A stretch of DNA of 64,000 bases from Stutzerimonas stutzeri (GTDB lineage Bacteria > Pseudomonadota > Gammaproteobacteria > Pseudomonadales > Pseudomonadaceae). Made by a program: the position numbers and the translations under genes. Of this stretch, positions 18,464-27,094 are shown piece by piece. Below the pieces are notes generated by a model, which was not told where the DNA came from, did not search any database, and worked only from the letters and a program-made list of their open reading frames with translations. The stretch is taken from NCBI RefSeq assembly GCF_024448955.1, contig NZ_JAMOIH010000012.1:1-64000 (forward strand). The letters are read 5' to 3'. Within the stretch, counting starts at the first letter, position 1. Every line of letters begins with the position of its first letter.

Positions 18464-18612
18464 GGTTTGAATCCGGATCGGGCCACAGCGGCGGCTATTC
18501 GCTGCGTTGATTGTTTAACTTTGCCAATTAATAACGCTTAAAAATCAACTTAACAAATCTAATCGCGACGCCGACACTCGGGTTAACAATCAACAACAAG
18601 AAGGAATGGTTT
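18464..18612. promoter_or_regulatory. Divergent promoter region, LysR gene and dhcA
   Basis: This gap is clearly AT-richer than the genes on either side. It holds an imperfect inverted pair, TTGTTTAACTT (18511-18521) and AACTTAACAA (18547-18556), which is a candidate LysR binding site. AAGAAGGA just before 18613 is the ribosome site of the plus-strand gene. Confidence 0.4.
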
Positions 18613-19311
18613 ATGGCTGGTTTCGACAAACGCGTCAGCACCTATGCCGAAGCCCTTGAGGGGCTACAGGACGGCATGACCGTACTGGCTGGCGGTTTCG
18701 GTCTATGCGGCATCCCGGAAAACCTGATCGCCGAGATCAAGCGCAAAGGCACTCGCGACCTGACCGTGGTTTCCAACAACTGCGGCATCGACGGCTTCGG
18801 CCTCGGCGTGCTGCTGGAAGACCGGCAGATCCGCAAGATGATCGCCTCCTACGTCGGCGAGAACGCCCTGTTCGAAAAGCAGCTGCTCAATGGCGAGCTG
18901 GAAGTTGAGCTCACGCCCCAAGGCACCCTGGCCGAGAAAATGCGCGCCGGCGGCGCTGGCATTCCAGCCTTCTACACCGCCACCGGCTACGGCACGCCCA
19001 TCGCCGAAGGAAAGGACGTGCGCGAATTCAACGGCCGCCCGCACATTCTCGAACACGCCATCACCGGCGACTTCGCCATCGTCAAGGGCTGGAAGGCCGA
19101 TCGCTACGGCAACGTCATCTACCGCCACACCGCGCAGAACTTCAATCCGCTGGCTGCGGCCGCCGCGAAGATCACCGTGGTCGAAGTCGAGGAAATCGTC
19201 GAGCCCGGCGAAATCGATCCCACCCAGATCCATACGCCCGGCATCTACGTCGACCGCATCATCTGCGGCACCTTCGAGAAGCGCATCGAAAAGCGCACCG
19301 TCCGTAGCTAA
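18613..19311 (+). CDS. dhcA: 3-oxoacid (dehydrocarnitine/acetoacetate) CoA-transferase, alpha subunit
   Basis: This is a family I CoA-transferase alpha subunit of 232 residues with the signature [12 protein letters not shown] near residues 27-38. It pairs with the next gene. The family moves CoA from succinyl-CoA or acetyl-CoA to a short 3-oxoacid. In P. aeruginosa the gene with this neighbourhood is DhcA, acting on dehydrocarnitine; acetoacetate transferase (AtoD, ScoA) is the close alternative. No carnitine dehydrogenase gene is present here, so the natural substrate may be acetoacetate. It is of a smaller type than the pair at 2499-4150. Confidence 0.82.
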   Translation: MAGFDKRVSTYAEALEGLQDGMTVLAGGFGLCGIPENLIAEIKRKGTRDLTVVSNNCGIDGFGLGVLLEDRQIRKMIASYVGENALFEKQLLNGELEVELTPQGTLAEKMRAGGAGIPAFYTATGYGTPIAEGKDVREFNGRPHILEHAITGDFAIVKGWKADRYGNVIYRHTAQNFNPLAAAAAKITVVEVEEIVEPGEIDPTQIHTPGIYVDRIICGTFEKRIEKRTVRS

Positions 19312-19336
19312 TCAAAAAGAATAAGAGGAATAGACG

Positions 19337-19996
19337 ATGGCACTTTCTCGCGAACAAATGGCCCAGCGCGTCGCCCGCGAACTGCAGGACGGCTACTACG
19401 TAAACCTCGGCATCGGTATCCCGACGCTGGTCGCCAACTACGTGCCCGAAGGCATGGAAGTGATGCTGCAGTCGGAAAACGGCCTGCTCGGCATGGGCAC
19501 CTTTCCTACTGAGGAAGAGCTCGACGCCGACATGATCAACGCCGGCAAGCAGACCGTCACCGCACGCATCGGCGCTTCCATTTTCAACTCCGCCGAATCC
19601 TTCGCGATGATCCGTGGCGGCCATATCGACCTCACCGTACTCGGTGCTTTCGAAGTCGATGTGCAGGGCAACATCGCCTCCTGGATGATCCCCGGCAAGC
19701 TGGTCAAGGGGATGGGCGGCGCGATGGATCTGGTCGCTGGCGCTGAGAACATCATCGTACTGATGACCCATGCGTCGAAGGACGGCGAGTCCAAGCTGCT
19801 GTCCAAGTGCACACTGCCGCTGACCGGCGCTGGCTGCATCAAGCGTGTGCTGACCGATCTGGCCTATCTTGAAATCGAGAATGGCGCATTCGTGCTCAAG
19901 GAGCGCGCCCCCGGCGTGAGCGTCGAGGAAATCGTCGCCAAGACCGCCGGTGAACTGGTGGTACCGGACCATGTACCGGAAATGCAGTTCGGTTGA
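19337..19996 (+). CDS. dhcB: 3-oxoacid (dehydrocarnitine/acetoacetate) CoA-transferase, beta subunit
   Basis: This is the beta subunit, 219 residues, with the catalytic Glu47 in SENGLLGMG, the residue that carries CoA as a glutamyl thioester. GIGIPTLV (25-32) and the glycine-rich loop GGHIDLTVLG are also seen. The gene starts 25 bases after dhcA, with AAGAGGAA upstream, so the subunits are made together. Substrate uncertainty is the same as for the alpha subunit: dehydrocarnitine by synteny, acetoacetate by family and by the thiolase and AtoE transporter that follow. Confidence 0.82.
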   Translation: MALSREQMAQRVARELQDGYYVNLGIGIPTLVANYVPEGMEVMLQSENGLLGMGTFPTEEELDADMINAGKQTVTARIGASIFNSAESFAMIRGGHIDLTVLGAFEVDVQGNIASWMIPGKLVKGMGGAMDLVAGAENIIVLMTHASKDGESKLLSKCTLPLTGAGCIKRVLTDLAYLEIENGAFVLKERAPGVSVEEIVAKTAGELVVPDHVPEMQFG

Positions 19997-20073
19997 TCCC
20001 GCATCGTTTCGGAGCCTCGTGATGCGCTTGTCGCACGCGGGGCTTTTCCCGTTTTGAATCCAGGAGATTCGCC

Positions 20074-21255
20074 ATGCAAGACGTCGTAATCGTTGCCGCT
20101 ACCCGTACCGCCATTGGCGCCTTCCAGGGCGCGCTGGCCAATATCGCCGCCCCGGACCTGGGCTCCGCCGTGATCAAGCGCCTGCTCGAACAGACCGGGC
20201 TGAATCCGGCGGAGGTCGATGAAGTGATTCTCGGCCAAGTGCTGACCGCTGGCGCCGGCCAGAACCCCGCACGCCAGGCCTCGGTCAAGGCCGGTCTCCC
20301 GCACGAAGTCCCTTCTTTCACGCTGAACAAGGTGTGCGGTTCCGGCCTCAAGGCGCTGCACCTGGCCACCCAGGCGATCCGCTGCGGCGACGCCGAAGTG
20401 ATCATCGCCGGCGGCCAGGAAAACATGAGCCTGGCGCCCTACGTGCTGCCCAAGGCCCGCACGGGCTTGCGCATGGGCCATGCCGAACTGGTCGACAGCA
20501 TGATCAGTGACGGCCTGTGGGACGCCTTCAACGATTTCCACATGGGCATCACCGCAGAAAACCTGGTCGACAAGTTCGACATCAGCCGCGAAGCCCAGGA
20601 TGCCTTCGCCGCCTCATCGCAGCAGAAAGCCGTCGCCGCCATCGAGGCGGGCCGCTTCAAGGACGAGATCGCGCCAATCGAGATTCCCCAGCGCAAGGGC
20701 GAGCCGCTGCGTTTCGATACCGACGAACAGCCGCGTGCTGGCACCACAGCCGACGCGCTGGCCAAACTCAGGCCAGCCTTCAAAAAGGATGGATCGGTCA
20801 CTGCGGGCAATGCTTCAAGCCTCAACGATGGCGCCGCCGCCGTGCTGCTGATGAGCGCCGACAAGGCCAAGGCGCTCGGCCTACCGGTTCTGGCACGAAT
20901 CAAGGCCTACGCCAACGCCGGCGTCGACCCCGCGATCATGGGTATCGCGCCGGTCTCGGCGACTCGACGCTGCCTGGATAAGGCCGGCTGGTCGCTGGAC
21001 GAGCTCGACCTGATCGAAGCCAACGAAGCCTTCGCCGCCCAAGCGCTGTCGGTCGGCCAGGAACTCGGCTGGGATGCGAACAAGGTCAACGTCAACGGCG
21101 GCGCCATCGCGCTCGGCCACCCAATCGGGGCGTCGGGCTGCCGAATCCTGGTGACGCTGCTGCACGAGATGATTCGTCGAGACGCCAAAAAAGGCCTCGC
21201 CACCCTGTGCATTGGCGGTGGTCAAGGTGTTGCGCTGGCTATCGAGCGCAACTGA
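20074..21255 (+). CDS. atoB: Acetyl-CoA C-acetyltransferase (acetoacetyl-CoA thiolase)
   Basis: This thiolase splits acetoacetyl-CoA into two acetyl-CoA. The 393-residue protein has the nucleophile Cys88 in NKVCGSG, His349 in [11 protein letters not shown] and the base Cys379 in CIGGGQG, the standard biosynthetic-type triad. The length is typical. It follows the CoA-transferase pair after 77 bases, so acetoacetyl-CoA made by that enzyme is the likely substrate. It resembles PcaF at 1297 but lacks that context. It could also act in reverse for polyhydroxybutyrate, though no phaB or phaC is nearby. Confidence 0.9.
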   Translation: MQDVVIVAATRTAIGAFQGALANIAAPDLGSAVIKRLLEQTGLNPAEVDEVILGQVLTAGAGQNPARQASVKAGLPHEVPSFTLNKVCGSGLKALHLATQAIRCGDAEVIIAGGQENMSLAPYVLPKARTGLRMGHAELVDSMISDGLWDAFNDFHMGITAENLVDKFDISREAQDAFAASSQQKAVAAIEAGRFKDEIAPIEIPQRKGEPLRFDTDEQPRAGTTADALAKLRPAFKKDGSVTAGNASSLNDGAAAVLLMSADKAKALGLPVLARIKAYANAGVDPAIMGIAPVSATRRCLDKAGWSLDELDLIEANEAFAAQALSVGQELGWDANKVNVNGGAIALGHPIGASGCRILVTLLHEMIRRDAKKGLATLCIGGGQGVALAIERN

Positions 21256-21388
21256 ACGGCTCTCGCCAGATCACATAGGAGGATTCCAAACGCGGTCCTG
21301 AGGCCCGCCTGAAGACATCGATGAAATAACGGCGCGCGCCACGCACGCGCGCCGCTCATAACAAAGAAAACAACACAGGATCACAACC

Positions 21389-22729
21389 ATGCTCGGCGCC
21401 GTTACCTCTTTGAGCGTAAAGCTCGTACAGCGATACCTACCCTCTCCCTTCGTTTTCGCCATTCTTCTCAGTCTCATCGTGCTGGCCGCCAGCATGCTCG
21501 TCACCGGTCAGGGTCTGCCGGCCATGGCGAAGCACTGGGGCACAGGATTCTGGAATCTGCTCACCTTCGCCATGCAGATGGCGCTGATTCTCGTCACCGG
21601 CCACGCACTTGCCAGCGCCCCGGCCATTCACCGCCTGCTCGCTGGCCTGGCCCGCATCGCGCGTACCCCTGGCCGGGCCATCGTGCTGGTCACGTTGGTG
21701 GGCCTGGCCGGTTCCTGGATCAACTGGGGCTTCGGTCTGGTGATCGGCGCAGTCTTCGCCCGTGCGCTGGCCCGGGAGGTCAAAGGCGTCGACTATCCGC
21801 TGCTGGTGGCCGCGGCTTATTCCGGCTTCCTCATCTGGCACGGCGGCCTGTCCGGCTCGGTTCCGCTGTCGCTCGCGACCGGTGGCGCGGACCTGGAGCG
21901 TATGACCGGCGGCGTGATCACCGGCGCCATCGGCGTAGGCGATACGCTGTTCACCACGCTGAACCTGACCATCATCGCGCTGCTGGTCATTGGTCTGCCG
22001 ATCCTCAACTGGGCCATGCATCCCAAGCAGCCGAAAGTCGCCGATCCCGCGCTGCTGCTGGAGCCGGAACATCAGCCGCTGCCGCGCGAGACGCTGGCCC
22101 AGCGCCTGGACGACAGCCGCATCCTCAACCTGATCATCGTCGCCCTGGGTGCGGTGTACTTCATCTACTACTTCGCCGAGAACGGCTTCGCCCTGACGCT
22201 CAATATCGTCATCGGCCTGTTCCTGTTCATCGGCCTGCTGCTGCACGGCTCGCCCGAGCGCTACATGCGTGCAGTGCAAGACGGTATTGGCGGGATCAGC
22301 GGCATCGTCATCCAGTTTCCCTTCTACGCGGGAATCATGGGCATGATGGTCGGCGCCAACGCCGAGGGCCTGTCGCTGGGCAAGCAGATCACCGAGTCGT
22401 TCATCGCCTCGTCGTCGGCCGATACCTTTCCGGTACTAGCCTTCCTGAGCGCCGGCCTGGTCAACGTCTTCGTACCGTCCGGTGGCGGCCAGTGGGCCGT
22501 GCAAGGTCCGATCATGCTGCCAGCCGGCCAAGCGCTTGGCGTGACGCCGGCGGTGACGGCCATGGCCATCGCCTGGGGTGATGCCTGGACCAACATGATT
22601 CAGCCGTTCTGGGCGCTGCCAATCCTCGGCATTGTCGGCCTCGGCGCGCGCGACATCATGGGTTATTGCCTGTTGATCCTGGTGTACTCGGGCCTGGTTA
22701 TATCCGGCTGCTTTTATTTCCTCGGCTGA
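21389..22729 (+). CDS. atoE: Short-chain fatty acid transporter, AtoE family
   Basis: This is a 446-residue inner-membrane protein with about a dozen hydrophobic segments. Conserved family blocks include SWINWGFGLVIGAVFAR in the first third, FPFYAGIMGMM, and a C-terminal FVPSGGGQWAVQGPI. AtoE-type proteins take up short-chain fatty acids or ketoacids such as acetoacetate and butyrate. The gene closes the cluster and is followed by a hairpin that may end transcription. A length close to 440 and the conserved blocks make the family call firm; the exact substrate is open. Confidence 0.88.
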   Translation: MLGAVTSLSVKLVQRYLPSPFVFAILLSLIVLAASMLVTGQGLPAMAKHWGTGFWNLLTFAMQMALILVTGHALASAPAIHRLLAGLARIARTPGRAIVLVTLVGLAGSWINWGFGLVIGAVFARALAREVKGVDYPLLVAAAYSGFLIWHGGLSGSVPLSLATGGADLERMTGGVITGAIGVGDTLFTTLNLTIIALLVIGLPILNWAMHPKQPKVADPALLLEPEHQPLPRETLAQRLDDSRILNLIIVALGAVYFIYYFAENGFALTLNIVIGLFLFIGLLLHGSPERYMRAVQDGIGGISGIVIQFPFYAGIMGMMVGANAEGLSLGKQITESFIASSSADTFPVLAFLSAGLVNVFVPSGGGQWAVQGPIMLPAGQALGVTPAVTAMAIAWGDAWTNMIQPFWALPILGIVGLGARDIMGYCLLILVYSGLVISGCFYFLG

Positions 22730-22730
22730 C

Positions 22731-22764
22731 AAAAAAGGGCAGGCGCCGCAATGGCCCTGCCCTT
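22731..22764 (+). terminator. Probable transcription terminator after atoE
   Basis: AAGGGCAGG (22735-22743) pairs with CCTGCCCTT (22756-22764) around a 12-base loop, starting five bases after the atoE stop. Only a weak T-rich tail follows (TTCATCCTT), while an A-run precedes it. Confidence 0.55.
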
Positions 22765-22921
22765 CATCCTTGATGCAACCCGCACGGTGCGAACCACTCC
22801 GCTCAGAGTGAGTAACGCCGTTTCGATACGCGCGATCAAAGCCAGCCTGCTGGCGATCCAGCCCGAGCGCGCCGCCCTCGACATCGTCGCCACCGTTACC
22901 GACGAAGTTCATCAGCAGCCA

Positions 22922-22961
22922 CGGTGGGCTGAAGCGGAACGCCGCCCAGTCCACCCTACCG
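22922..22961. repeat. Long-form GTAGGGTGGGC repeat, inverted
   Basis: CGGTGGGCTGAAGCGG at the left end and GTCCACCCTACCG at the right end match the long form at 4396-4435 with a few changes. It is the last copy of this family that I see in the window. Confidence 0.65.
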
Positions 22962-23350
22962 GACTGTCCAAATCAGAACGGCCAGCGCGATTAACCCCTC
23001 TGCGTCGTGCTCCGCGCGACCGCCCGCCGCAGTGCCCACCGGCGACCACAATGCAGAGGCTCTAGTACCACCGTTTCGCTTGTTTTCTCTACATATCCAC
23101 TCGTCTGAACGGAGTTAGCGCCTAGTTCACCTCCGAAACTTTTTGTTTCAGACTTGAGTCGCAGTAACAGACAGAGCTAAGCATCCGTGCAGTGAAAGGA
23201 ACTAGGCCTGCTGCGGCGCCGCCTTCATGGCCGCCGGCAACGATGGAAATCGAGCGCCCCGAGCATGTTTTGCCGGGACGTAGCGATGCACGACGCGACC
23301 CCCGTTCTGATTTCCGGGACGGCAATGGATGTTCAGGGAAGTAAAGGACG
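22962..23350. other. Intergenic region upstream of the MBOAT cassette
   Basis: About 390 bases carry no gene I can support. Short plus- and minus-strand frames exist but have no family features. A small hairpin GAAAC-TTTTT-GTTTC lies near 23136-23150. The promoter of the plus-strand cassette should lie here; no clear -35/-10 pair stood out. AAAGGACG just before 23351 is the ribosome site. Confidence 0.4.
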
Positions 23351-24889
23351 ATGCTCTTCAACTCCGCGGTATTTATCGCCGGGTTTCTTCCGGTGGTACT
23401 TCTTGGTTTCATCCTTCTTGCGGGCAGTGGTAGACAACGCCTTGTAGCCGTCTGGCTGACGCTGGCATCGCTGGTGTTTTACGGCTGGTGGAACCCGGCT
23501 TACGTGCCGCTGTTGATCAGCAGTATGGTGGTTAACTACCTGGTCGGCGGCGCTCTGATGCGTCGACCGTCGCGCACATTGCTGGTGCTGGGCGTCGCCG
23601 CCAACGTGGCGTTGCTCGGCTATTACAAGTACACCGGTTTTCTATTCGCTACGCTCGACGATGCCTTCGGCCTGGGCTGGTCGGTGGGCGACATCATCCT
23701 GCCCTTGGCGATTTCCTTTTTTACCTTCCAGCAGATCGCTTATCTGGTCGATGCTCATGATGGCGAAGTGAGCGAGCACGACTTCGTCAATTACTGCCTG
23801 TTCATCACATTCTTTCCGCAGTTAATCGCTGGCCCGATCACCCACCACAGCGAAATGCTCAAGCAGTTCAAGGATCGCGACACCTTTCGCCCGCGGCTGG
23901 ACAACATGTCCCTGGGGTTGACGGTGTTCCTGCTCGGCTTGTTCAAGAAGGTGATCATCGCCGACCCGCTGGGCGCCAAGGCCTCGCCGATCTTCGCCAT
24001 CGCTGCCGATGGCACCGTACCAGCGCTCTACGACGCCTGGTTTGGCGCACTCACTTACACGCTGCAGATCTATTTCGACTTCTCCGGTTATAGCGACATG
24101 GCCATCGGCCTCGGACTGCTGTTCGGCCTGCGCTTGCCGATGAATTTCAACAGCCCGTTCAAGGCGCACAACCTTATCGACTACTGGTCGCGCTGGCATA
24201 TGACGCTGACGCGCTTTCTCACCGCCTACATCTACAACCCCATCGTCATGCGCATCACGCGCTCGCGCATGGCGGCGGGCAAACCGCTGCCACGCCGGGG
24301 CAAGATGAGCCTTGGCACCTTTGTCGTGCTGCTCGCCTACCCCACCGTGCTGACCATGTTCATTTCCGGCGTCTGGCATGGCGCGGGCTGGCAGTTCGTG
24401 GTGTTCGGCCTGCTGCATGGCTTTTATCTGGCGGTCACCCATGGTTTCCGGGCCTACAAGGCACGCCGAGGGCTGCCGCTCGACAGCGACAAGCTCTTGC
24501 ATCACTGCGGCGCCGTGCTGCTGACCTTTCTCTGCGTGGTCGTGGCGATGGTGTTCTTCCGCGCCGAGAGCGTTTCGGCGGCGATGGCGATACTGTCGGG
24601 CATGGTCGGCTTGAGCGAACTGAGTACCAAGTTCGACAAGTCGGACTATCTCACCGTCGCGCTGCTGCTCGCCTTCGTCTGGCTGATGCCCAACGTGCAG
24701 CAGTGGATGGCGCGCTTCCGCATCGCCCTGAACGCGCAGCCGAGCGAAAGCTTGCTGCTGCGCTGGCTACCGATTACCTCATGGAATCCGACTCCGGTAA
24801 TCGGCGTCGCCATCGGCGTGCTGGGGTTCCTCGCCCTTGCCGTGGCGTTCTCCGTCGCCCCTACCGAGTTTCTCTACTTCCAGTTCTGA
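23351..24889 (+). CDS. MBOAT-family O-acyltransferase (AlgI/DltB-like)
   Basis: This is a 512-residue polytopic inner-membrane protein of the MBOAT family. Characteristic blocks are ITFFPQLIAGPITHHSEM, YWSRWHMTLTRF, and the catalytic region FISGVWHGAGWQ with His343, followed by a second His at 356. About ten to twelve hydrophobic segments are visible. MBOAT proteins pass acyl groups across the membrane to polysaccharides, teichoic acids or proteins. AlgI moves acetyl groups, while DltB takes D-Ala from a carrier protein. The downstream carrier protein makes a DltB-like donor route attractive here. No alginate or cellulose synthesis genes are in the window, so the acceptor is unknown. Confidence 0.85.
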   Translation: MLFNSAVFIAGFLPVVLLGFILLAGSGRQRLVAVWLTLASLVFYGWWNPAYVPLLISSMVVNYLVGGALMRRPSRTLLVLGVAANVALLGYYKYTGFLFATLDDAFGLGWSVGDIILPLAISFFTFQQIAYLVDAHDGEVSEHDFVNYCLFITFFPQLIAGPITHHSEMLKQFKDRDTFRPRLDNMSLGLTVFLLGLFKKVIIADPLGAKASPIFAIAADGTVPALYDAWFGALTYTLQIYFDFSGYSDMAIGLGLLFGLRLPMNFNSPFKAHNLIDYWSRWHMTLTRFLTAYIYNPIVMRITRSRMAAGKPLPRRGKMSLGTFVVLLAYPTVLTMFISGVWHGAGWQFVVFGLLHGFYLAVTHGFRAYKARRGLPLDSDKLLHHCGAVLLTFLCVVVAMVFFRAESVSAAMAILSGMVGLSELSTKFDKSDYLTVALLLAFVWLMPNVQQWMARFRIALNAQPSESLLLRWLPITSWNPTPVIGVAIGVLGFLALAVAFSVAPTEFLYFQF

Positions 24890-24926
24890 GCAATCCCGTT
24901 CCAACCCTCGAAGGAGTTAATGGCTA

Positions 24927-26846
24927 ATGGATCAGCTTCTCTGGCTAGCCGAACATCCAGACCTGAGCGCAGCCATCGGCGAGGCCAAGCGTCAGACCGA
25001 CCCACTCACACGCCTCGCAGCGGCTGCGCGGCTCTCGGGGTATCGGCGGGACTTCACCCAAACCGCACGCCTGGATCGGCTGGCAACCGACGGGCTACGC
25101 GCCATGATCCGTGGCGAGGCAACGGTGTCGGGGCTGCGCCCACTGCGCATCGCCCTGCTCTCCTCACACACGGTGGATCATCTGGTGCCAGCAATCCGCG
25201 TGGCCGGGCTGCAACGGCGGCTGGCACTTTCTGTTCACGTCGCGCCTTATGGCATGTACCGCCAGGCGCTGCTGATGGACGATCCGGAACTGGCCGACTT
25301 TGCCCCGCAGCTGATCATCCTGGCGCTGGACGCCCGTGACGCGCCGCTGCAGCTGCCGCTGGAGGCTTCGCAAGCGGAAGTCGATGCAGCGGTGGCCGAG
25401 CGCACCGAAGAACTGCGGCTGCTCTGGCGCCGCGCCCGTGAGCGCCATGCCGCCCAGGTGGTGCAGCAAACCATCGTGCCGGCCGACCCGCCGATCTTCG
25501 GCTCGTTCGAGGCATTGGTGCCTGCCGCGCCCTATGCCGTGATCGATCGACTGAATGCGGCCATCCGCAGCGCTGCCCGCGAAGACGGCGTGCTGCTGAT
25601 GGATCTCGCCTGGGAAGCGGCGCGTGGCAGCTACGGCGACGGCCTGGCCGAACCGCTGCGCTGGCACCAGGCCAAGCAACTGGTCAGCCCGAACCTGGCA
25701 CCTTTATATGGTGATCAACTGACACGCATCGCCGCCGCAAGCCTCGGCCTGTCGCGCAAATGCCTGGTGCTGGATCTGGACAACACGCTATGGGGCGGCG
25801 TGATCGGTGATGATGGGGTCGACGGGATTCATCTCGGCCAAGGCTCGCCCAGCGGTGAAGCATTCCTCGCTTTTCAGCGCTACGCGGCGCTGCTGGCCCG
25901 CCGCGGCGTCATCCTCGCGGTGTGCAGCAAGAACGATCCGAGCGTCGCCGAAGCGGCGTTCGAGCATCCGGAAATGGCGCTCAAGCGCAGCGATATCGCC
26001 GCCTTCGTCGCGAATTGGGACGACAAGGCAGGCAACCTGCGCCGCATCGCCTCAATGCTGGATATCGGTCTGGACAGCCTGGTCTTCGTCGATGACAACC
26101 CGGCCGAGCGCGACATCGTGCGCCGTGAGCTACCCGAAGTCGCTGTCCCGGAGTTGCCCGAGGATGTAGCCGACTATCCAGCGCGTGTCGCGGCGGCCGG
26201 CTACTTCGAGGCGGTTTCCTTTACCTCGGACGATGCCAGCCGTGGTCGCAACTATGCATTGAATGCCGAGCGCAAAGCGGCCTTGAGCCAGGCCACCGAC
26301 ATGGAAGGCTACTTGCGCGGCCTGGAGATGGTGCTGACCGCGACGCCGATCGGCGCCGCCGAGCTCGCCCGCAGCACGCAACTAATCAACAAGACCAACC
26401 AGTTCAACCTCACCACGCGCCGCTACGGCGAAGCGGAAGTCGACCGCATTGCCAGCGATCCACGCTCGGTGGCGCTGGCGATCCGCTTGGCCGACAAGTT
26501 CGGCGACAACGGCCTGATCAGCGTCGTGCTGGCCAGACCGGATGCGGCGATCGCCGACGATGAGTTGCTGATCGACAGCTGGCTGATGAGCTGTCGCGTA
26601 CTGGGTCGGCAGGTCGAAGAAGCCGTGCTCGAGGTGCTCGCCAGGGCGGCCAGCGCCGCGGGCTATGACGCATTGATCGGCGAATACCGTCCTACCGAAC
26701 GCAACGGCATGGTCGCCGAACACTTTCCCCGGCTGGGCTTCGTCCAACATCCGGCCCCGGCGGACGCCGCCAGCGAGGCCACTTTCTGGCGCTACGAACT
26801 CACATCCACCCGCACGCCCCGCCACTTCATCGAGGTAAAGGCATGA
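24927..26846 (+). CDS. FkbH-like HAD-IIIC family protein
   Basis: This 639-residue protein has three parts. The N-terminal region (about 1-270) is of the kind common in FkbH homologues. The HAD core (about 275-420) has motif I DLDNTLWGG with Asp283 and Asp285, motif II CSKND (Ser334) and motif IV FVDDN (Asp389, Asp390). The C-terminal domain carries the family hallmark INKTNQFNLTTRRY. FkbH-type enzymes take glyceryl from 1,3-bisphosphoglycerate and load it on an acyl carrier protein as a thioester. An ACP gene overlaps its stop by four bases (ATGA), which strongly supports that partnership. Glyceryl as the group here is inference. Confidence 0.85.
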   Translation: MDQLLWLAEHPDLSAAIGEAKRQTDPLTRLAAAARLSGYRRDFTQTARLDRLATDGLRAMIRGEATVSGLRPLRIALLSSHTVDHLVPAIRVAGLQRRLALSVHVAPYGMYRQALLMDDPELADFAPQLIILALDARDAPLQLPLEASQAEVDAAVAERTEELRLLWRRARERHAAQVVQQTIVPADPPIFGSFEALVPAAPYAVIDRLNAAIRSAAREDGVLLMDLAWEAARGSYGDGLAEPLRWHQAKQLVSPNLAPLYGDQLTRIAAASLGLSRKCLVLDLDNTLWGGVIGDDGVDGIHLGQGSPSGEAFLAFQRYAALLARRGVILAVCSKNDPSVAEAAFEHPEMALKRSDIAAFVANWDDKAGNLRRIASMLDIGLDSLVFVDDNPAERDIVRRELPEVAVPELPEDVADYPARVAAAGYFEAVSFTSDDASRGRNYALNAERKAALSQATDMEGYLRGLEMVLTATPIGAAELARSTQLINKTNQFNLTTRRYGEAEVDRIASDPRSVALAIRLADKFGDNGLISVVLARPDAAIADDELLIDSWLMSCRVLGRQVEEAVLEVLARAASAAGYDALIGEYRPTERNGMVAEHFPRLGFVQHPAPADAASEATFWRYELTSTRTPRHFIEVKA

Positions 26847-27091
26847 CCGAAGCAGAGGTAATAAAAGCACTCACCCCGGTTTTTCATGACGTGTTCGACG
26901 ACGACAGCATCGTCCTTTCGCCGGAGATGACCGCCAACGACATCGAGGGCTGGGACAGCCAGACCCATGTCATGCTCACGGTCGCGGCGGAACAACGCTT
27001 CGGCATCAAGTTCCGCACGGCGGAGCTGGAGTCGCTGCGCAACGTCGGCCACTTCGCGCAGGTCATCGGCGCCAAGCTTGAAGGAAAATAG
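26843..27091 (+). CDS. Acyl carrier protein
   Basis: This is an 82-residue acidic carrier protein with the phosphopantetheine site at Ser39 in GWDSQTHV, where many carriers have DSL. Helix-rich segments flank the site, and the protein ends in LKEGK-like charged residues. Its ATG overlaps the FkbH stop (ATGA) and the next gene starts three bases after its stop, so all are co-translated. It probably carries the acyl group made by the FkbH protein to the MBOAT. It is not the fatty-acid AcpP, which lies in the fab cluster in pseudomonads. Confidence 0.85.
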   Translation: MTEAEVIKALTPVFHDVFDDDSIVLSPEMTANDIEGWDSQTHVMLTVAAEQRFGIKFRTAELESLRNVGHFAQVIGAKLEGK

Positions 27092-27094
27092 GCT

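Noticed and set aside
22731-23350. Small genes in the gap between atoE and the MBOAT gene
   Set aside because: Frames at 22751-23065 (+) and 23122-23412 (-) have no ribosome site, cross a repeat or the next gene start, and show no family features.
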